Source: Haematobia irritans
Lineage: Eukaryota > Arthropoda > Insecta > Diptera > Muscidae
Assembly: GCF_050003625.1 (NCBI RefSeq)
Contig: NC_134399.1
Span: 219,102,975-219,166,974, forward strand
DNA: 64,000 nt
Direction of reading: 5' to 3'
The position numbers were made by a program, and so were the translations under genes. The notes under the pieces were generated by a model, which was not told the origin of the DNA, did no database searches, and saw only the letters and a list, made by a program, of their open reading frames with translations. This document shows positions 35,031-45,915 of the stretch, piece after piece. Position 1 is the first letter of the stretch. Every line of letters starts with the position of its first letter.

Positions 35031-36420
35031 TGTCAATAGAAATTAAATTTTGAGAAAATTTTAATTTTCTATAAAATGTAGACAAAATTTTCTATAGAAA
35101 TAAAATTTTTACAAAATTTTCTATAGAAATAAACTTTCTGACAAAATGTCCTATAGAAATAAAATTTTGACAAATTTTTTATACAAAGAAAATTTTGTCA
35201 AAATTAGATAGAAATAAAATTGTGACGAAATTTTTTAGAGAAATACATTTTTGGCAAAATTTTCTAGAGAAATATAATTTTGATAACATTTTCTAGAGAA
35301 ATGAAATTTTGACAACATTTTCTATAGAAATAAAAATTTTAAACATTTTTCTAAAGATATACAATTTCGACAAATTGTCTATAAAAATAAAATGTTGACA
35401 AAAATTTTTATACAAATAAAATTTTGACAAAATTTTCTACAGAAATAAAATTTTGACAAAATTTTCTTCAGAAATAAAATTTTGACAAAATTTTCTATAG
35501 AAATAAAATTTTGACAAAATTTTCTATAGAAATAAAAAAAAAAATAAAATTTTGAAAAAATTTTCTATAGAAATAAAATTTTCTATAGAAATAAAATTTT
35601 GATAAAATTTTCTATTGAAATAAAATTTTGACAAAATTGTCAATAGAATTTAAATTTTGACAAAATTTTCTATAGAAATAAAATTTTGATAAAATTTTTT
35701 ATAGAAATAAAATTTTGACAAAATTTTCTATAGAAATAAAATTATGACAAAATTTTCTATAGAAATAAAATGTTGACAAAATTTTCTATAGAAATAAAAT
35801 TTTGACAAAATTTTCTATAGAAATAAAATTTTGATAAAATTTTCTATAGAAATAAAATTTTGACAAAATTGTCAATAGAAATTAAATTTTGAGAAAATGT
35901 TAATTTTCTATAAAATGTAGACAAAATTTTCTATAAAATGTAGACAAAATTTTCTATAGAAATAAAATTTTTGACAAAATGTTCTATAGAAATAAAATTT
36001 TGACAAATTTTCAATATAAAGAAAATTTTGTCAAAATTAGATAGGAATAAAATTTTGACAAAATTTTTTAGAGAAATAAATTTTTGGCAAAATTTTCTAT
36101 AGAAATACAATTTTGATAACATTTTCTAGAGAAATGAAATTTTGACAAAAATTTCTATAGAAATAATTTTTTAAAAAATTTTCAATAAATATACAATTTT
36201 GACAAAATTTTCTATAAAAATAAAATTTTGACAAAAATTTTCTATAAAAATAAAATTTTGACAAAAATGTTCTATAGAAATACAATTTTGACAAAATTTT
36301 CTATAAAAATAAAATTTTGACAAAATTTTCTATAGAAATAAAATTTTCGATAAAATTTTCTATGAAATAAAATTTTGACAAAATTTTCAATAGAAATTAA
36401 ATTTTGAGAAAATTTTAATT
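35031..36420 (-). repeat. 29-bp mega-array, reverse arm
   Basis: Orientation flips near 35030, from ...ATTTTATTTAAAAAAAATTG to CAATAGAAATTAAATTTTGA. About 47 units follow as the reverse complement. The block GTCAATAGAAATTAAATTTT (35031 and 35870) is again a higher-order repeat. Opposed tandem arms of short repeats recall Foldback-type transposons. Confidence 0.92.
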
Positions 36421-36650
36421 TTCGTACTTACCTCAAAAAAAATATTCAAAAACTTCAAAATAAGAATTGTTTAATTTGTTAAATGTTTGGTAAAATTTTA
36501 TTCACATTTTGGTAGATTATTTTTGGTATTTGTTGTATTTGTTTTATTTTTTTCTTAATTATGTGTTATATAAATACCAGAAAAAATGCTAAATGGTCCT
36601 TGCGAGAAAATGCTCTTCTCTCTCTTGTGCGAGAAACGCTTTTCATCGCC

Positions 36651-36716
36651 TTTTCCACTGTCATTTGATTTCGGCTTTTCGACATGAAGACCCATTTGAA
36701 GCAAAAACTTTTTTTT
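36651..36716 (+). repeat. Arm of a distant inverted repeat (partner 38739-38802)
   Basis: TTTCCACTGTCATTTGATTT...AGACCCATTTGAAGCAAAAA is matched in reverse complement by GTTTTTGCTTCAAATGGGTC...AAATGGCAGTGGAAA beginning at about 38743. About 80 percent identical by eye, arms about 2.1 kb apart. The far arm sits exactly between HINE-B copy 2 and the next 29-bp array. Confidence 0.75.
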
Positions 36717-36749
36717 TTTTTGTGTTTTTATTTACCTCAAACCGTCAGA

Positions 36750-36806
36750 CTTCAATATGTAATTCATCATAGGAATTATATATTGAAGTAATTCCTATGA
36801 TGAATT
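36750..36806. other. Two interlaced hairpin stems
   Basis: CTTCAATAT (36750) pairs with ATATTGAAG (36780-36788), and AATTCATCATAGGAATTA (36761-36778) pairs perfectly with TAATTCCTATGATGAATT (36789-36806). The order 1-2-1'-2' is that of an H-type pseudoknot if transcribed, or of a scrambled inverted duplication in DNA. No attached gene. Confidence 0.7.
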
Positions 36807-38180
36807 CAAATCACTTCTCTTAATTCCCAACAAAAACTAAAACATTTCAAAAATTTTAAACCTAACTGTTTCTGAAAAAATATCATTGATTCATCCATTA
36901 GCAGTCAAATGCAGACAGTTTTAACCATGGCATAAAACTGGAGATTTCTACAAACAATCAGATGTAAAAATTTCCAATGACACTTCAAAACATTTTTAGT
37001 TTTACTCCACGAAAAACAATAAAACTTTTCAAAATTTCACAAAAAAAGTATACAAAAAAAAACCAGTAAAATAACTACGAAATACAAACACATAACAAAT
37101 TCTATTTGTATATAGTTAAACTACTCACCCTGAGTATTAGAACTCAAATTTACATTTTGTTTTTATAAAAATATTTACTTAAAAAACAATTTTTAATTTT
37201 ATAAAAATTGTGCTGCTTTACTCTTGTTACCACCTATTAAAAGTTTGGCCGTCTGTGCATAAACACGGTTGCCAACAGTAACAATTTATTTTGATATTTT
37301 ACTATCGATATATTCGTTAGAAGATCCCGTCTAGAAAATATTAAACATTTAAAGTTGAAAAACTGAATTTAAATTAATATACTCTATGCTTAGGTTATGA
37401 AATATTCTCTATATGTGAGTCATTATTCTGATAAAATATTTTTTTTTATTTTAATTTCAACGATTTATTGTTATAATTCCAAAACTCTCGAACTGCTTTC
37501 CCACTTTTTAGCCTTATTGCTCTTGATTCCCCAAACCCACAAACTTATGCAGTTGGGAATAACCCATTTGCCTTCCCAAAAAGGTAGAAATAAAATAAAA
37601 TGCTTCTACTTTAGTTCAATGTTGGAAATTTCCTAGAATGGAAAAAAAAAACAAACAACGCACACTCATTATACATGACCGACCCGTTCATTCCAGAACC
37701 CTTTCCATTTGTTTTGACTACGCCAATGTTTTTTCGTTTCGTTTTTTTACAATAGGTTTTTGTAATGTTGCCAACTCTACCTTTGCCAATCAGTGTGAAT
37801 TTTTTTGCTTGAAAAGTTTTACTCGTTTATTTTAGTTGCTTCACTTTTTCACCTCAGACATACTGGGGGAAATTTGAAAATGGATTTTATTTATATGTAT
37901 AAACTACAAGCAGAGAAAAAATAGTTTTTCCCCAAATTAAAGGCCAGTCGTAAGCTTATTTGAAATGACATGACGCGTTGCCAAGTATTAAAGTTTGTTT
38001 ACGAAAATATTTGATATTGGATAATCGTGAAAGAAGTACCAAAGGACATTTTCCAAATTACTTCAAGTAAACATAAATGAAAACACTAAGACCAATCCGT
38101 GTGTCTTTCTCCTTACAATCAATATCGATACTTTTTCGAAATCGGATGATTTGGGCATCGTACAATACTAGGAATATCCA

Positions 38181-38739
38181 GTCCAATTTTTGCATGGTTG
38201 TTAGAGACCATATACTAACACCATGTACCAAATTTCATCCGATCCGGCTGAAATTTGCTTCTCTTAGAGGCCTCGCAAGCCAAATCGGGGGATCGGTTTA
38301 TACGGGGGCTACATATAATTAAGGACCGATGTGGACCAATTTTTGCATGGACCATTAGAGACCATATACTAATACCATGTACCAAATTTCAGCCGGATCG
38401 GATGAAATTTGCTTCTCTTAGAGGCCTCGCAAGCCAAATTTGGGGGTCCGTTTATATGGGGGCTATACGTAAAAGTGGACCGATATGGCCCATTTGCAAT
38501 ACCATCCGACCTAAATCAATAACAACTACTTGTGCCAAGTTTCAAGTCGATAGCTTGTTTCGTTCGGAAGTTAGCGTGATTTCAACAGACGGACGGACTG
38601 ACGGACATGCTCAGATCGACTCAGAATTTCACCACGACCCAGAATATACATACTTTATGGGGTCTTAGAGCAATATTTCGATGTGTTACAAACGGAATGA
38701 CAAAGTTAATATACCCCCCATCCTATGGTGGAGGGTATA
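38181..38739 (-). mobile_element. HINE family B, copy 2, truncated
   Basis: Homology begins at CCAATTTTTGCATGGTTGTT inside a 153-bp unit and continues through about two units, CAGACGGACGGACTGACGGA and AAACGGAATGACAAAGTTAA to the terminal hairpin CCCATCCTATGGTGGAGGGTATA. The CTTGTT-type end is missing. Confidence 0.85.
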
Positions 38740-40107
38740 AAAAAGTTTTTGCTTCAAATGGGTCTTAAAATCGAAAAACCGTAAACAAATGGCAGTGGAA
38801 ACGGCGTCAAATTTTTATTCCTATAGAAAATTTAGTCAAAAAGTTATTCCTATCGAAAATTTTGTCAAAATTATATTTCTATAGAAAATTTCGATAAAAT
38901 GTTTATTCCTATAAAAATTTTTGTCAAAATTTTATTCCTATAGAAAATTTATGAAAATATTACTCCTATAGACAATTTTGTCAAAATTTTATTCCTATAG
39001 AAAATTTTGTCAAAATATTACTCCTATAGAAAATTTTGTCAAAATTTTATTCCTATAGAAAATTTCGTCAAAATTTTATTCCCATAGAAAATTTAGTCAA
39101 AATGTTATTCCTATAGAAAATTTTATTTCTATATAAATTTTTGTTAAAGTTTTGTTCCTAAAGAAATTTTATTTCTATATAAAATTTTGTCAAAATTTTA
39201 TTCCCATAGAAAATTTTGTCAAAATTTTATTCATATAGAAAATTTTATCAAAATTTTATTCCTATAGAAAATTTTGTCAAAAATTTATTCCCATAGAAAA
39301 TTTTGTCAAAATTTTATTCCTATAGAAAATTTTGTTAAAATTCCATTCCTATAGAAAATTTTGTTAAAATTTTGTTGCTAAAGAAATTTTTGTCAACATT
39401 TTTTTCTACAGAAAATTTTGTCAACATTTTATTCCTATAGAAAATTTATCACAATTTTATTTCTATATAAAATTTTGTCAAAATTTTATTCCTATATAAA
39501 GTTTTGTCAAAATTTTATTCCTATAGAAAATTTAGTTAAAATTTTGTTCCTAAAGAAAATTTTGTATAAATTTTATTTCTATAGAAAATTTTGTCAAAAT
39601 TTTATTTCTATAGAAAATTTTGTCAAAATTTTATTTCTATAGAAAATTTTGTCAGAATTTTATTTCTATAGAAAATTTTGTCAGAATTTTATTTCTATAG
39701 AAAATTTTGTCAATTTTTTTTTTATATAGAAAATTTTGTCAACATTTTACTTTTATTCGTATAAAAAATTTTGTCAAAATTTTATTCCCATAGAAAATTT
39801 AGTCAAAATTTTATTCCTATAGAAAATTTTGTTAAAATTCCATTCCTATAGAAAATTTTGTTAAAATTTTGTTGCTAAAGAAATTTTTGTCAACATTTTT
39901 TTCTATAGAAAATTTTGTCAACATTTTATTCCTATAGAAAATTTATCACAATTTTATTTCTATATAAAATTTTGTCAAAATTTTATTCCTATATAAAATT
40001 TTGTCAAAATTTTATTCCTATAGAAAATTTAGTTAAAATTTTGTTCCTAAAGAAAATTTTGTATAAATTTTATTTCTATAGAAAATTTTGTCAAAATTTT
40101 ATTTCTA

Positions 40108-40390
40108 CCGGTGTAAAAATTGGGGGATATAAGATATAAGCAGATATACCCACATATGATGAGATAGAACTAGATATAAAAGTATATAATTCCATATATT
40201 ACCACATCTAATATCAGATCCAATTATATAAAGGGATAGATATAATAATATCTACGACATTAGATCTAGGCCAATATTGAGATCTTGTCAGATCTATTTC
40301 CGTAGTAATTAGATATGATTAGATCTTACCATTTTTCGGATCTACTCATATCTAATTGTATCAAATTAGATCTCTCAATTTTTACTAGGG
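40108..40390. mobile_element. TA-flanked MITE in 29-bp array, copy 1 (internally deleted)
   Basis: Ends CCGGTGTAAAAATTG and (reverse complement) CCCTAGTAAAAATTGAGAGATC-type. It lies between TTATTTCTA and TATAGAAAA, so the host unit TTTCTATAGAAAA has gained a TA duplication, as expected for a Tc1/mariner-type MITE. Rich in AGATCT/AGATATA. Lacks about 37 bp present in copy 2 after GGGGGAT. Confidence 0.82.
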
Positions 40391-40727
40391 TATAGAAAAT
40401 TTTGTCAGAATTTTATTTCTATAGAAAATTTTGTCAGAATTTTATTTCTATAGAAAATTTTGTCACATTTTTTTTCTATAGAAAATTTTGTCAACATTTT
40501 ATTTTTATTTCTATATAAAATTTTGTCAACATTTTATTTCTATAGAAAATTATGTCAAAATTTTATTTCTATAGAAAATTTTGTCAACATTTTATTTTTA
40601 TAGAAATTTTATTTCTATTTTTCACAATGGATTTTATATAATCCATATTTAGTTAAAATTTTGTTCCTAAAGAAAATTTTGTATAAATTTTATTTCTATA
40701 GAAAATTTTGTCAAAATTTTATTTCTA

Positions 40728-41045
40728 CCGGTGTAAAAATTGGGGGATCCAATCAGATATAAGTAGATCTCAAAGTTGGCCCCTTAAGATATAAGCAGAT
40801 ATACCCACATATGATGAGATAGAACTAGATATAAAAGTATATAATTCCATATATTACCACATCTAATATCAGATCCAATTATATAAAGGGATAGATATAA
40901 TAATATCTACGACATTAGATCTAGGCCAATATTGAGATCTTGTCAGATTTATTTCCGTAGTAATTAGATATGATTAGATCTTACCATTTTTCGGATCTAC
41001 TCATATCTAATTGTATCAAATTAGATCTCTCAATTTTTACTAGGG
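40728..41045. mobile_element. TA-flanked MITE in 29-bp array, copy 2
   Basis: 318 bp, nearly identical to copy 1 including its flanking 29-bp units, 620 bp downstream. The shared flank shows it was duplicated with the array, not inserted twice. The extra stretch CCAATCAGATATAAGTAGAT follows the left end. Confidence 0.85.
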
Positions 41046-41740
41046 TATAGAAAATGTTGTCAGAATTTTATTTCTATAGAAAATTTTGTCAGAATTTTAT
41101 TTCTATAGAAAATTTTGTCACATTTTTTTTCTATAGAAAATTTTGTCAACATTTTATTTCTATAGAAAATTATGTCAAAATTTTATTTCTATATAAAATT
41201 TTGTCAACATTTTATTTCTATAGAAAATTATGTCAAAATTTTATTTCTATAGAAAATTTTGTCAACATTTTATTTTTATAGAAATTTTATTTCTATTTTT
41301 CACAATGGATTTTGAAAATAGAAAATTTTGTCAAAATTTTATTTCTATAGAAAATTGTCAAAATTTTATTCCTATAGCAAATTTTCTATGTCAAATTTTT
41401 ATTCCCATAGAAAATTTAGTCAAAATGTTATTCCTATAGAAAAATTTGTCAAAATTATTTTTCCATAGAAAATTTCGATAAAATTTTTATTCCTATAGAA
41501 AATTTATCAAAATATTACTCCTATAGAAAATTTAGTCAAAATGTTATTCCTATAGAAAATTTTGTTCCTAAAGAAATTTTTGTGAAAATTTTATTTCTAT
41601 AGAAAGGTTTGTCAAAATTTTATTCTTATAGAAAATTCTGTCGAAAGTTTATTCCTATAGAAGATTTTGTCAAAATTTTATTCCTAGAAAAAGATTTGTC
41701 AAAATTTTATTTCTATAAAAATAATATTTTGCCAAATCTA

Positions 41741-41840
41741 CCAAAACATCAAGAATTCTACCAATCTACCAAACAGTACAAAATCTACATTTTTTGGTAG
41801 AATTCTACCAACTGTGACAACCGTGACTATTTCCCGACAA
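41741..41840. mobile_element. Terminus of a minisatellite-bearing TIR element
   Basis: TCTACCAATCTACCAAACAG, TTGGTAGAATTCTACCAACT and GTGACAACCGTGACTA: the reverse complement of the left end at 4271-4390. The opposite end is not recognisable at the left of this array. Confidence 0.7.
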
Positions 41841-42640
41841 AAATGTTTCTTATAAAGTATGTTGTATTAAAACTTTATTTTCCTACCTTGGTTAATATTT
41901 CGCTTCGATATCGATTCCACATTACTGTGCAAGGGTTTTTATAGTATAATTCCAAAAAACTATATAATTTAAAAATGGTTTCTTTCTCATCCGCTTCAAC
42001 TCTATCACATGCATACTCATACAAACACCATTAATATAATTCATATTTTTTTTTTCGAAAAAAATTATCGCAAAAAAACTTATAAACCATGTTTTTGTTG
42101 CATTTGAATATGTATGCGTGTGTGTATGAGAGTATGACAACATTTATGGCTTTTTGGAAAGCGGCAGTAGGAGTGATAATGTCAGCCGCAATAACTCCAA
42201 TCGCCCATAGCCCCATCAAGGTAAACAGCAGTAAAAATGTTATGAAAAAACGTGGTAAAAATAACCTTTTTTCACAGTATTTTATAAATCATTTGTATAA
42301 ATTATACAGTGAGAGAGTAAAAAAAAACATAGCACATACACACTTGTTCCTAAACTTGCATATATGCATGCCGGGTATAATATGCACACACACACACATA
42401 CAAACGATTGTTATGAAAACGAAGAAAACCTCAGGAAAGTTTTTGGCGAAGAGAGAAAAAATGCGAAATTAATGTCAACATAATGGAAATGTAGAAAAAC
42501 TTAAAATTTTTACGTTGAACAAAAAAAAAACACGTAGTATGCAAATTTAAAAGGAAATATACCCAAGGGTTTGTTTTATTTGGAACGGTGTAATTGGAAT
42601 TTTTGAATAGTGTTTTGAAAAGTCCAAGAAGTTTTTCTGG
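41841..42640. other. Mostly unrecognised stretch
   Basis: Unique-looking sequence with (CA)n tracts at about 42390-42402, and the candidate exon described separately. No repeat family recognised. Confidence 0.4.
42134..42220 (+). CDS. Candidate short host exon (29 codons), unproven
   Basis: ATG opens a frame MTTFMAFWKAAVGVIMSAAI...SPIK ending at AAG followed by GTAAAC, a good splice-donor context, with the junction between codons. Base composition is clearly less AT-biased than its surroundings, and third positions are mixed. Residues 3-20 are hydrophobic, so it could encode a signal peptide or membrane segment. It could be the first coding exon of a gene whose other exons lie outside, or a fragment of an unknown transposon. 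The frame itself runs on unspliced for another 49 codons of low-complexity sequence. Not a family I recognise. Confidence 0.25.
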
Positions 42641-43340
42641 TTAACAAAAATTAAGTAGAAGTAAAAAAACTAACCCACTCCAACACTTTCAAATGAGTAA
42701 ACTGACAAAACAAAAATTCATATCCATGACCTGCCCCCGATACTCTACATTGCTTTTTGCAAAAAAAAACGATGTAATTTACTATGGCGCCCGAGCAGGG
42801 AACCGTTTTCTTTACTGAATACAGAGGCCTAAAGCAATACCCCATAGATAGTGGGGTTTGAGATAGATCTTCAGCACTGATAGACCCCCGATTCGTCTTC
42901 GACTAAGTACTTTGACGGAAAAAACTGCTGGAGTACATGTAGGAACTGGCTAGTATACATAACATTATCCTTTCCATGTTATTGAGAATAATAGAAGCAA
43001 CAAAAACCAATCAAGAAAACGGAGGGATAGAATCAAGCAACGATAGGTTGAGTTGAGAACAACGTATGCTACTGTGGCGCCCGAGCAGGAAGCCAAGTTC
43101 TCGACTGGACACATCGTTCATTAGCGCTATGGGTGCAGAACACCATGGATAGTGAGGCTTACCTTCAGCATTAGTAGACGCCAGAGCCGTCGTCAACTGA
43201 GTACATAAGTGGAATATCAGACTTGGAACAGCTGGAGATTATGGAGAACTGGCTACTATGTAAGCCTTCTCATGTTATTGAGAATGATACCAGAAAGGAA
43301 ATTTTTGAAACTTAGTCAGTCCGTGAAGCAACAAAATCAA
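42640..43340 (+). repeat. Tandem-duplicated retroelement leader with PBS(tRNA-Lys3)-like motifs
   Basis: Two diverged copies spaced about 290-296 bp: TGGCGCCCGAGCAGGGAAC at 42785 and TGGCGCCCGAGCAGGAAGC at 43075, then CCATAGATAGTGGGG / CCATGGATAGTGAGG, TTCAGCAnTnnTAGAC, and CATGTTATTGAGAAT at 42975 and 43271. The motif differs by one base, plus one insertion, from TGGCGCCCGAACAGGGAC, the primer binding site for tRNA-Lys(UUU). A frame near 43209-43310 (SDLEQLEIMENWLL) might be the start of a gag-like protein. No pol sequence follows because a HINE begins at 43346. Confidence 0.55.
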
Positions 43341-43551
43341 TCAAGAACATGTATATACGGCCGTAAGTTCGGTCAGACCGAATCTTATGTACCCTCCACC
43401 ATCGATTGCATAGAATCTTATACTAAAGACTGTCATCCACAATCGAATTACTTGGGTATTTTAAAACTTCTTCTAAATTGTAAGCTAGTCCATACGCGGT
43501 ATATATTAAACAAAAAAGGCCGATTAAATACGTATATAATTCAATTTGACA

Positions 43552-44690
43552 TAATTTTCTATAGAAATAAAAGTTTGATAAAATTTTCTATAGAAATAAA
43601 ATTTTGACAAAAATATCTATAGAAATAAAATTTTGACAAAATTATCTATAGAAATAAAATTTTGACAAAATTTTCTATAGAAATAAAATTTTGACAAAAT
43701 ATTCTATAGAAATAAAATTTTGACAAAATTTTCTATAGAAATAAAATTTTGAAAAAATTTTCTATAGAAATAAAATTTTGACAAAATTTTCTATAGAAAT
43801 AAAATTTTGACAAAATTTTCTATAGAAATAAAATTTTGACAAAATTTTCTATAGAAATAAAATTTTGACAAAATTTTCTATAGAAATAAGATTTTGACAA
43901 AATTTTCTATAGAAATAAAATTTTGACAAAATTTTCTATAGAAATAAAATTTTGACAAAATTTTCAATAGAAATAAAATTTTGAAAAATTTTTCTATAGA
44001 AATACAATTTTGACAAAATTTTCTATAGAAATAAAATTTTGAAAATATTTTCGATAGAAATAAAATTCTGACAAAATTTTCTATAGAAATAAAATTTTGA
44101 AAAAATTTTCTATAGAAATAAAATTTTGACAAAATCTTCAATAGAAATAAAATTTTGAAAAAATTTTCTATAGAAATAAAATTTTGAAAAAATTTACTAT
44201 AGAAATAAAATTTTGAAAAAATTTACTATAGAAATAAAATTTTGAAAAAATTTTCTATAGAAATAAAATTTTGACAAAATTTTCTATAGAAATAAAATTT
44301 TGACAAAATTTTCTATAGAAATCAAATGTTGACGACATTTTCTATAGAAATAAAATGTTGACGACATTTTCTATAGAAATAAAATTTTGACAAAATTTTC
44401 TATAGAAATAAAATGTTGACGACATTTTCTATAGAAATAAAATTTTGACAAAATTTTCTATAGAAATAAAATGTTGACGACATTTTCTATAGAAATAAAA
44501 TGTTGACGACATTTTCTATAGAAATAACATTTTGACAAAATTTTCTATAGAAATAACATTTTGACAAAATTTTCTATAGAAATAAAATGTTGGCAAAATT
44601 TTCTATAGAAATAAAATTTTGACAACATTTTCTATAGAAATAAAATTTTGACAAAATTTTCTATAGAAATAAAATTTTGGTACATTATTT
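43552..44690 (-). repeat. Homogeneous 29-bp array inside HINE-B copy 3
   Basis: About 39 units, many identical to TTTGACAAAATTTTCTATAG plus AAATAAAAT, the most homogeneous array in the window. A GTTGACGACATTTTCTATAG variant is spread at 44326-44525, showing recent local amplification. The array occupies the same place as the short array in HINE-B copy 1. Confidence 0.95.
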
Positions 44691-44831
44691 TTGGCGATAT
44701 GAACCAATTTTTGTGTGATTGGCGATCGGCTATATATAACAATAGACCGATATGGACCAATTTTTGCATGGTTATTAGAGACCATATACCACATACCACG
44801 TACGAAATTTCAACCGAATTGTATGAATATT

Positions 44832-45178
44832 AGGTTAGGTTAGGTTATGTGGCAGCCCGATGTATCAGGCTCACTTAGACTATTCAGTCCATTGTGATAC
44901 CACAGTGGTGAACTTCTCTCTTATCACTGAGTGCTGCCCGATTCCATGTTAAGCTCAATGACAAGGGACCTCCTTTTTATAGCCGAGTCCGAACGGCGTT
45001 CCACATTGCAGTGAAACCACTTAGAGAAGCTTTGTAACCCTCAGAAATGTCACCAGCATTACTGAGGTGGGATAATCCACCGCTGAAAAACTTTTTGGTG
45101 TTCGGTCGTAGCAGGAATCGAACCCACGACCTTGTGTATGCAAGGCGGGCATGCTAACCATTGCACCACGGTGGCTCC
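44832..45178 (-). mobile_element. tRNA-derived SINE with 7-bp TSD
   Basis: Read on the reverse strand, the 5' head has a pol III box A (TGGTGCAATGGTTAGCA) and an exact box B (GGTTCGATTCC) in a tRNA-like fold, with anticodon-arm-like CCTTGCATACACAAGG. A roughly 270-bp body follows, and it ends in ATAACCTAACCTAACCTAA. Flanked by GAATATT at 44825-44831 and 45179-45185. It interrupts a 153-bp unit whose sequence resumes on each side. The tRNA of origin is not certain. Its partial tails occur at 26360-26486, so it is a dispersed family. Confidence 0.9.
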
Positions 45179-45915
45179 GAATATTGCTTCTCCAAGAGGC
45201 TCCCGAGGTCAAATCTGGGGATCGGTTTATATGGGGCTATATATAATTATGGACCGATGTGGACCAATTTTTGCATGGTTGTTAGAGATCATATACTAAC
45301 ACCACGTACCAAATTTCAAGCGGATCGGATGAATTTTGCTCCTCCAAGAGGCTACGGAGGTCAAATCTGGGGATCAGTTTATATGGGGGCTATATATAAT
45401 TATGGACCGATATGGACCAATTTTTGCATGGTTTTTAGAGACCATATACTAACACCACGTACCAAATTTCAAGCGGATAAACTTTACTCCTCCAAGAGAC
45501 TCCGCAAGCCAAATCGGTTTATATGTGGGCTATACGTAAAAGTGGTCCGATATGGCCCATTTGCAATACCATCCGACCTACATCAATAACAACTACTTAT
45601 GCCAAGTTTGAAGTCGATAGATTGTTTCGTTCGGAAGTTAACGTGATTTCAACAGACGGACGGTAGGCCATGCTTAGATCGACTCAGAATTTCACCACGA
45701 CCCAGAATATATATATATACTTAGAGCAATATTTCGATGTGTTACAAACAGAATGACAAAGTTAATATACCCCCTATGGTGGAAGGTATAAAAAGGCAAG
45801 TATAGTCTTTGAGTTGAGTTAAGTGGACACCAGTGACTATACATTGATGTGACGTGCGTATTGGAGTAATTAAATTTTCCTCTGTATATTCTCTAGAGGA
45901 TTTTTGCCGTCGTTT

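Larger units (their letters stand above)
36421..38180. other. Gene-free stretch with hairpins
   Basis: Unique-looking, AT-rich. It contains the interlaced hairpins at 36750-36806 and one arm of an inverted repeat (36651-36716). The frames at 37397-37636 and 37638-37835 are hydrophobic or low-complexity and have no recognisable domain. Confidence 0.45.
38815..41740 (+). repeat. 29-bp minisatellite array with higher-order repeats and nested MITEs
   Basis: Many units here carry ATTCCTATAG in place of ATTTCTATAG. A block at about 39360-39610 recurs at 39857-40107 (period 497 bp), and a larger segment with a MITE recurs at 620 bp. It ends in AAATCTACCAAAACATCAAG, the terminal region of the minisatellite-bearing TIR element. 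Confidence 0.92.
43346..45790 (-). mobile_element. HINE family B, copy 3, with nested 29-bp array and SINE
   Basis: Left terminus AACATGTATATACGGCCGTA then AGTTCGGTCAGACCGAATCT; right terminus CCCCCTATGGTGGAAGGTATA. (GTCY)n is reduced to CAGACGGACGGTAGG. The interior has a 1.1-kb 29-bp array, about three 153-bp units and a SINE. It is in the opposite orientation to copy 1. Confidence 0.87.

Noticed and set aside
31575..36420. CRISPR-like regular repeats
   Set aside because: The 29-bp units are contiguous with no unique spacers, AT-rich and diverged, in a eukaryotic context: a minisatellite.
43878..44141. Open frames rich in FYFYRKFCQNFISIENFVKIL in the 29-bp arrays
   Set aside because: They are direct translations of the 29-bp unit read through successive frames. 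The unit contains an in-frame TAG in one phase, so frames only extend where that TAG is mutated. No independent coding signal.
44829..44847. Interstitial telomere repeat (TTAGG)n
   Set aside because: It is the 3' tail of a SINE, bounded by its target duplication; not a telomere remnant.
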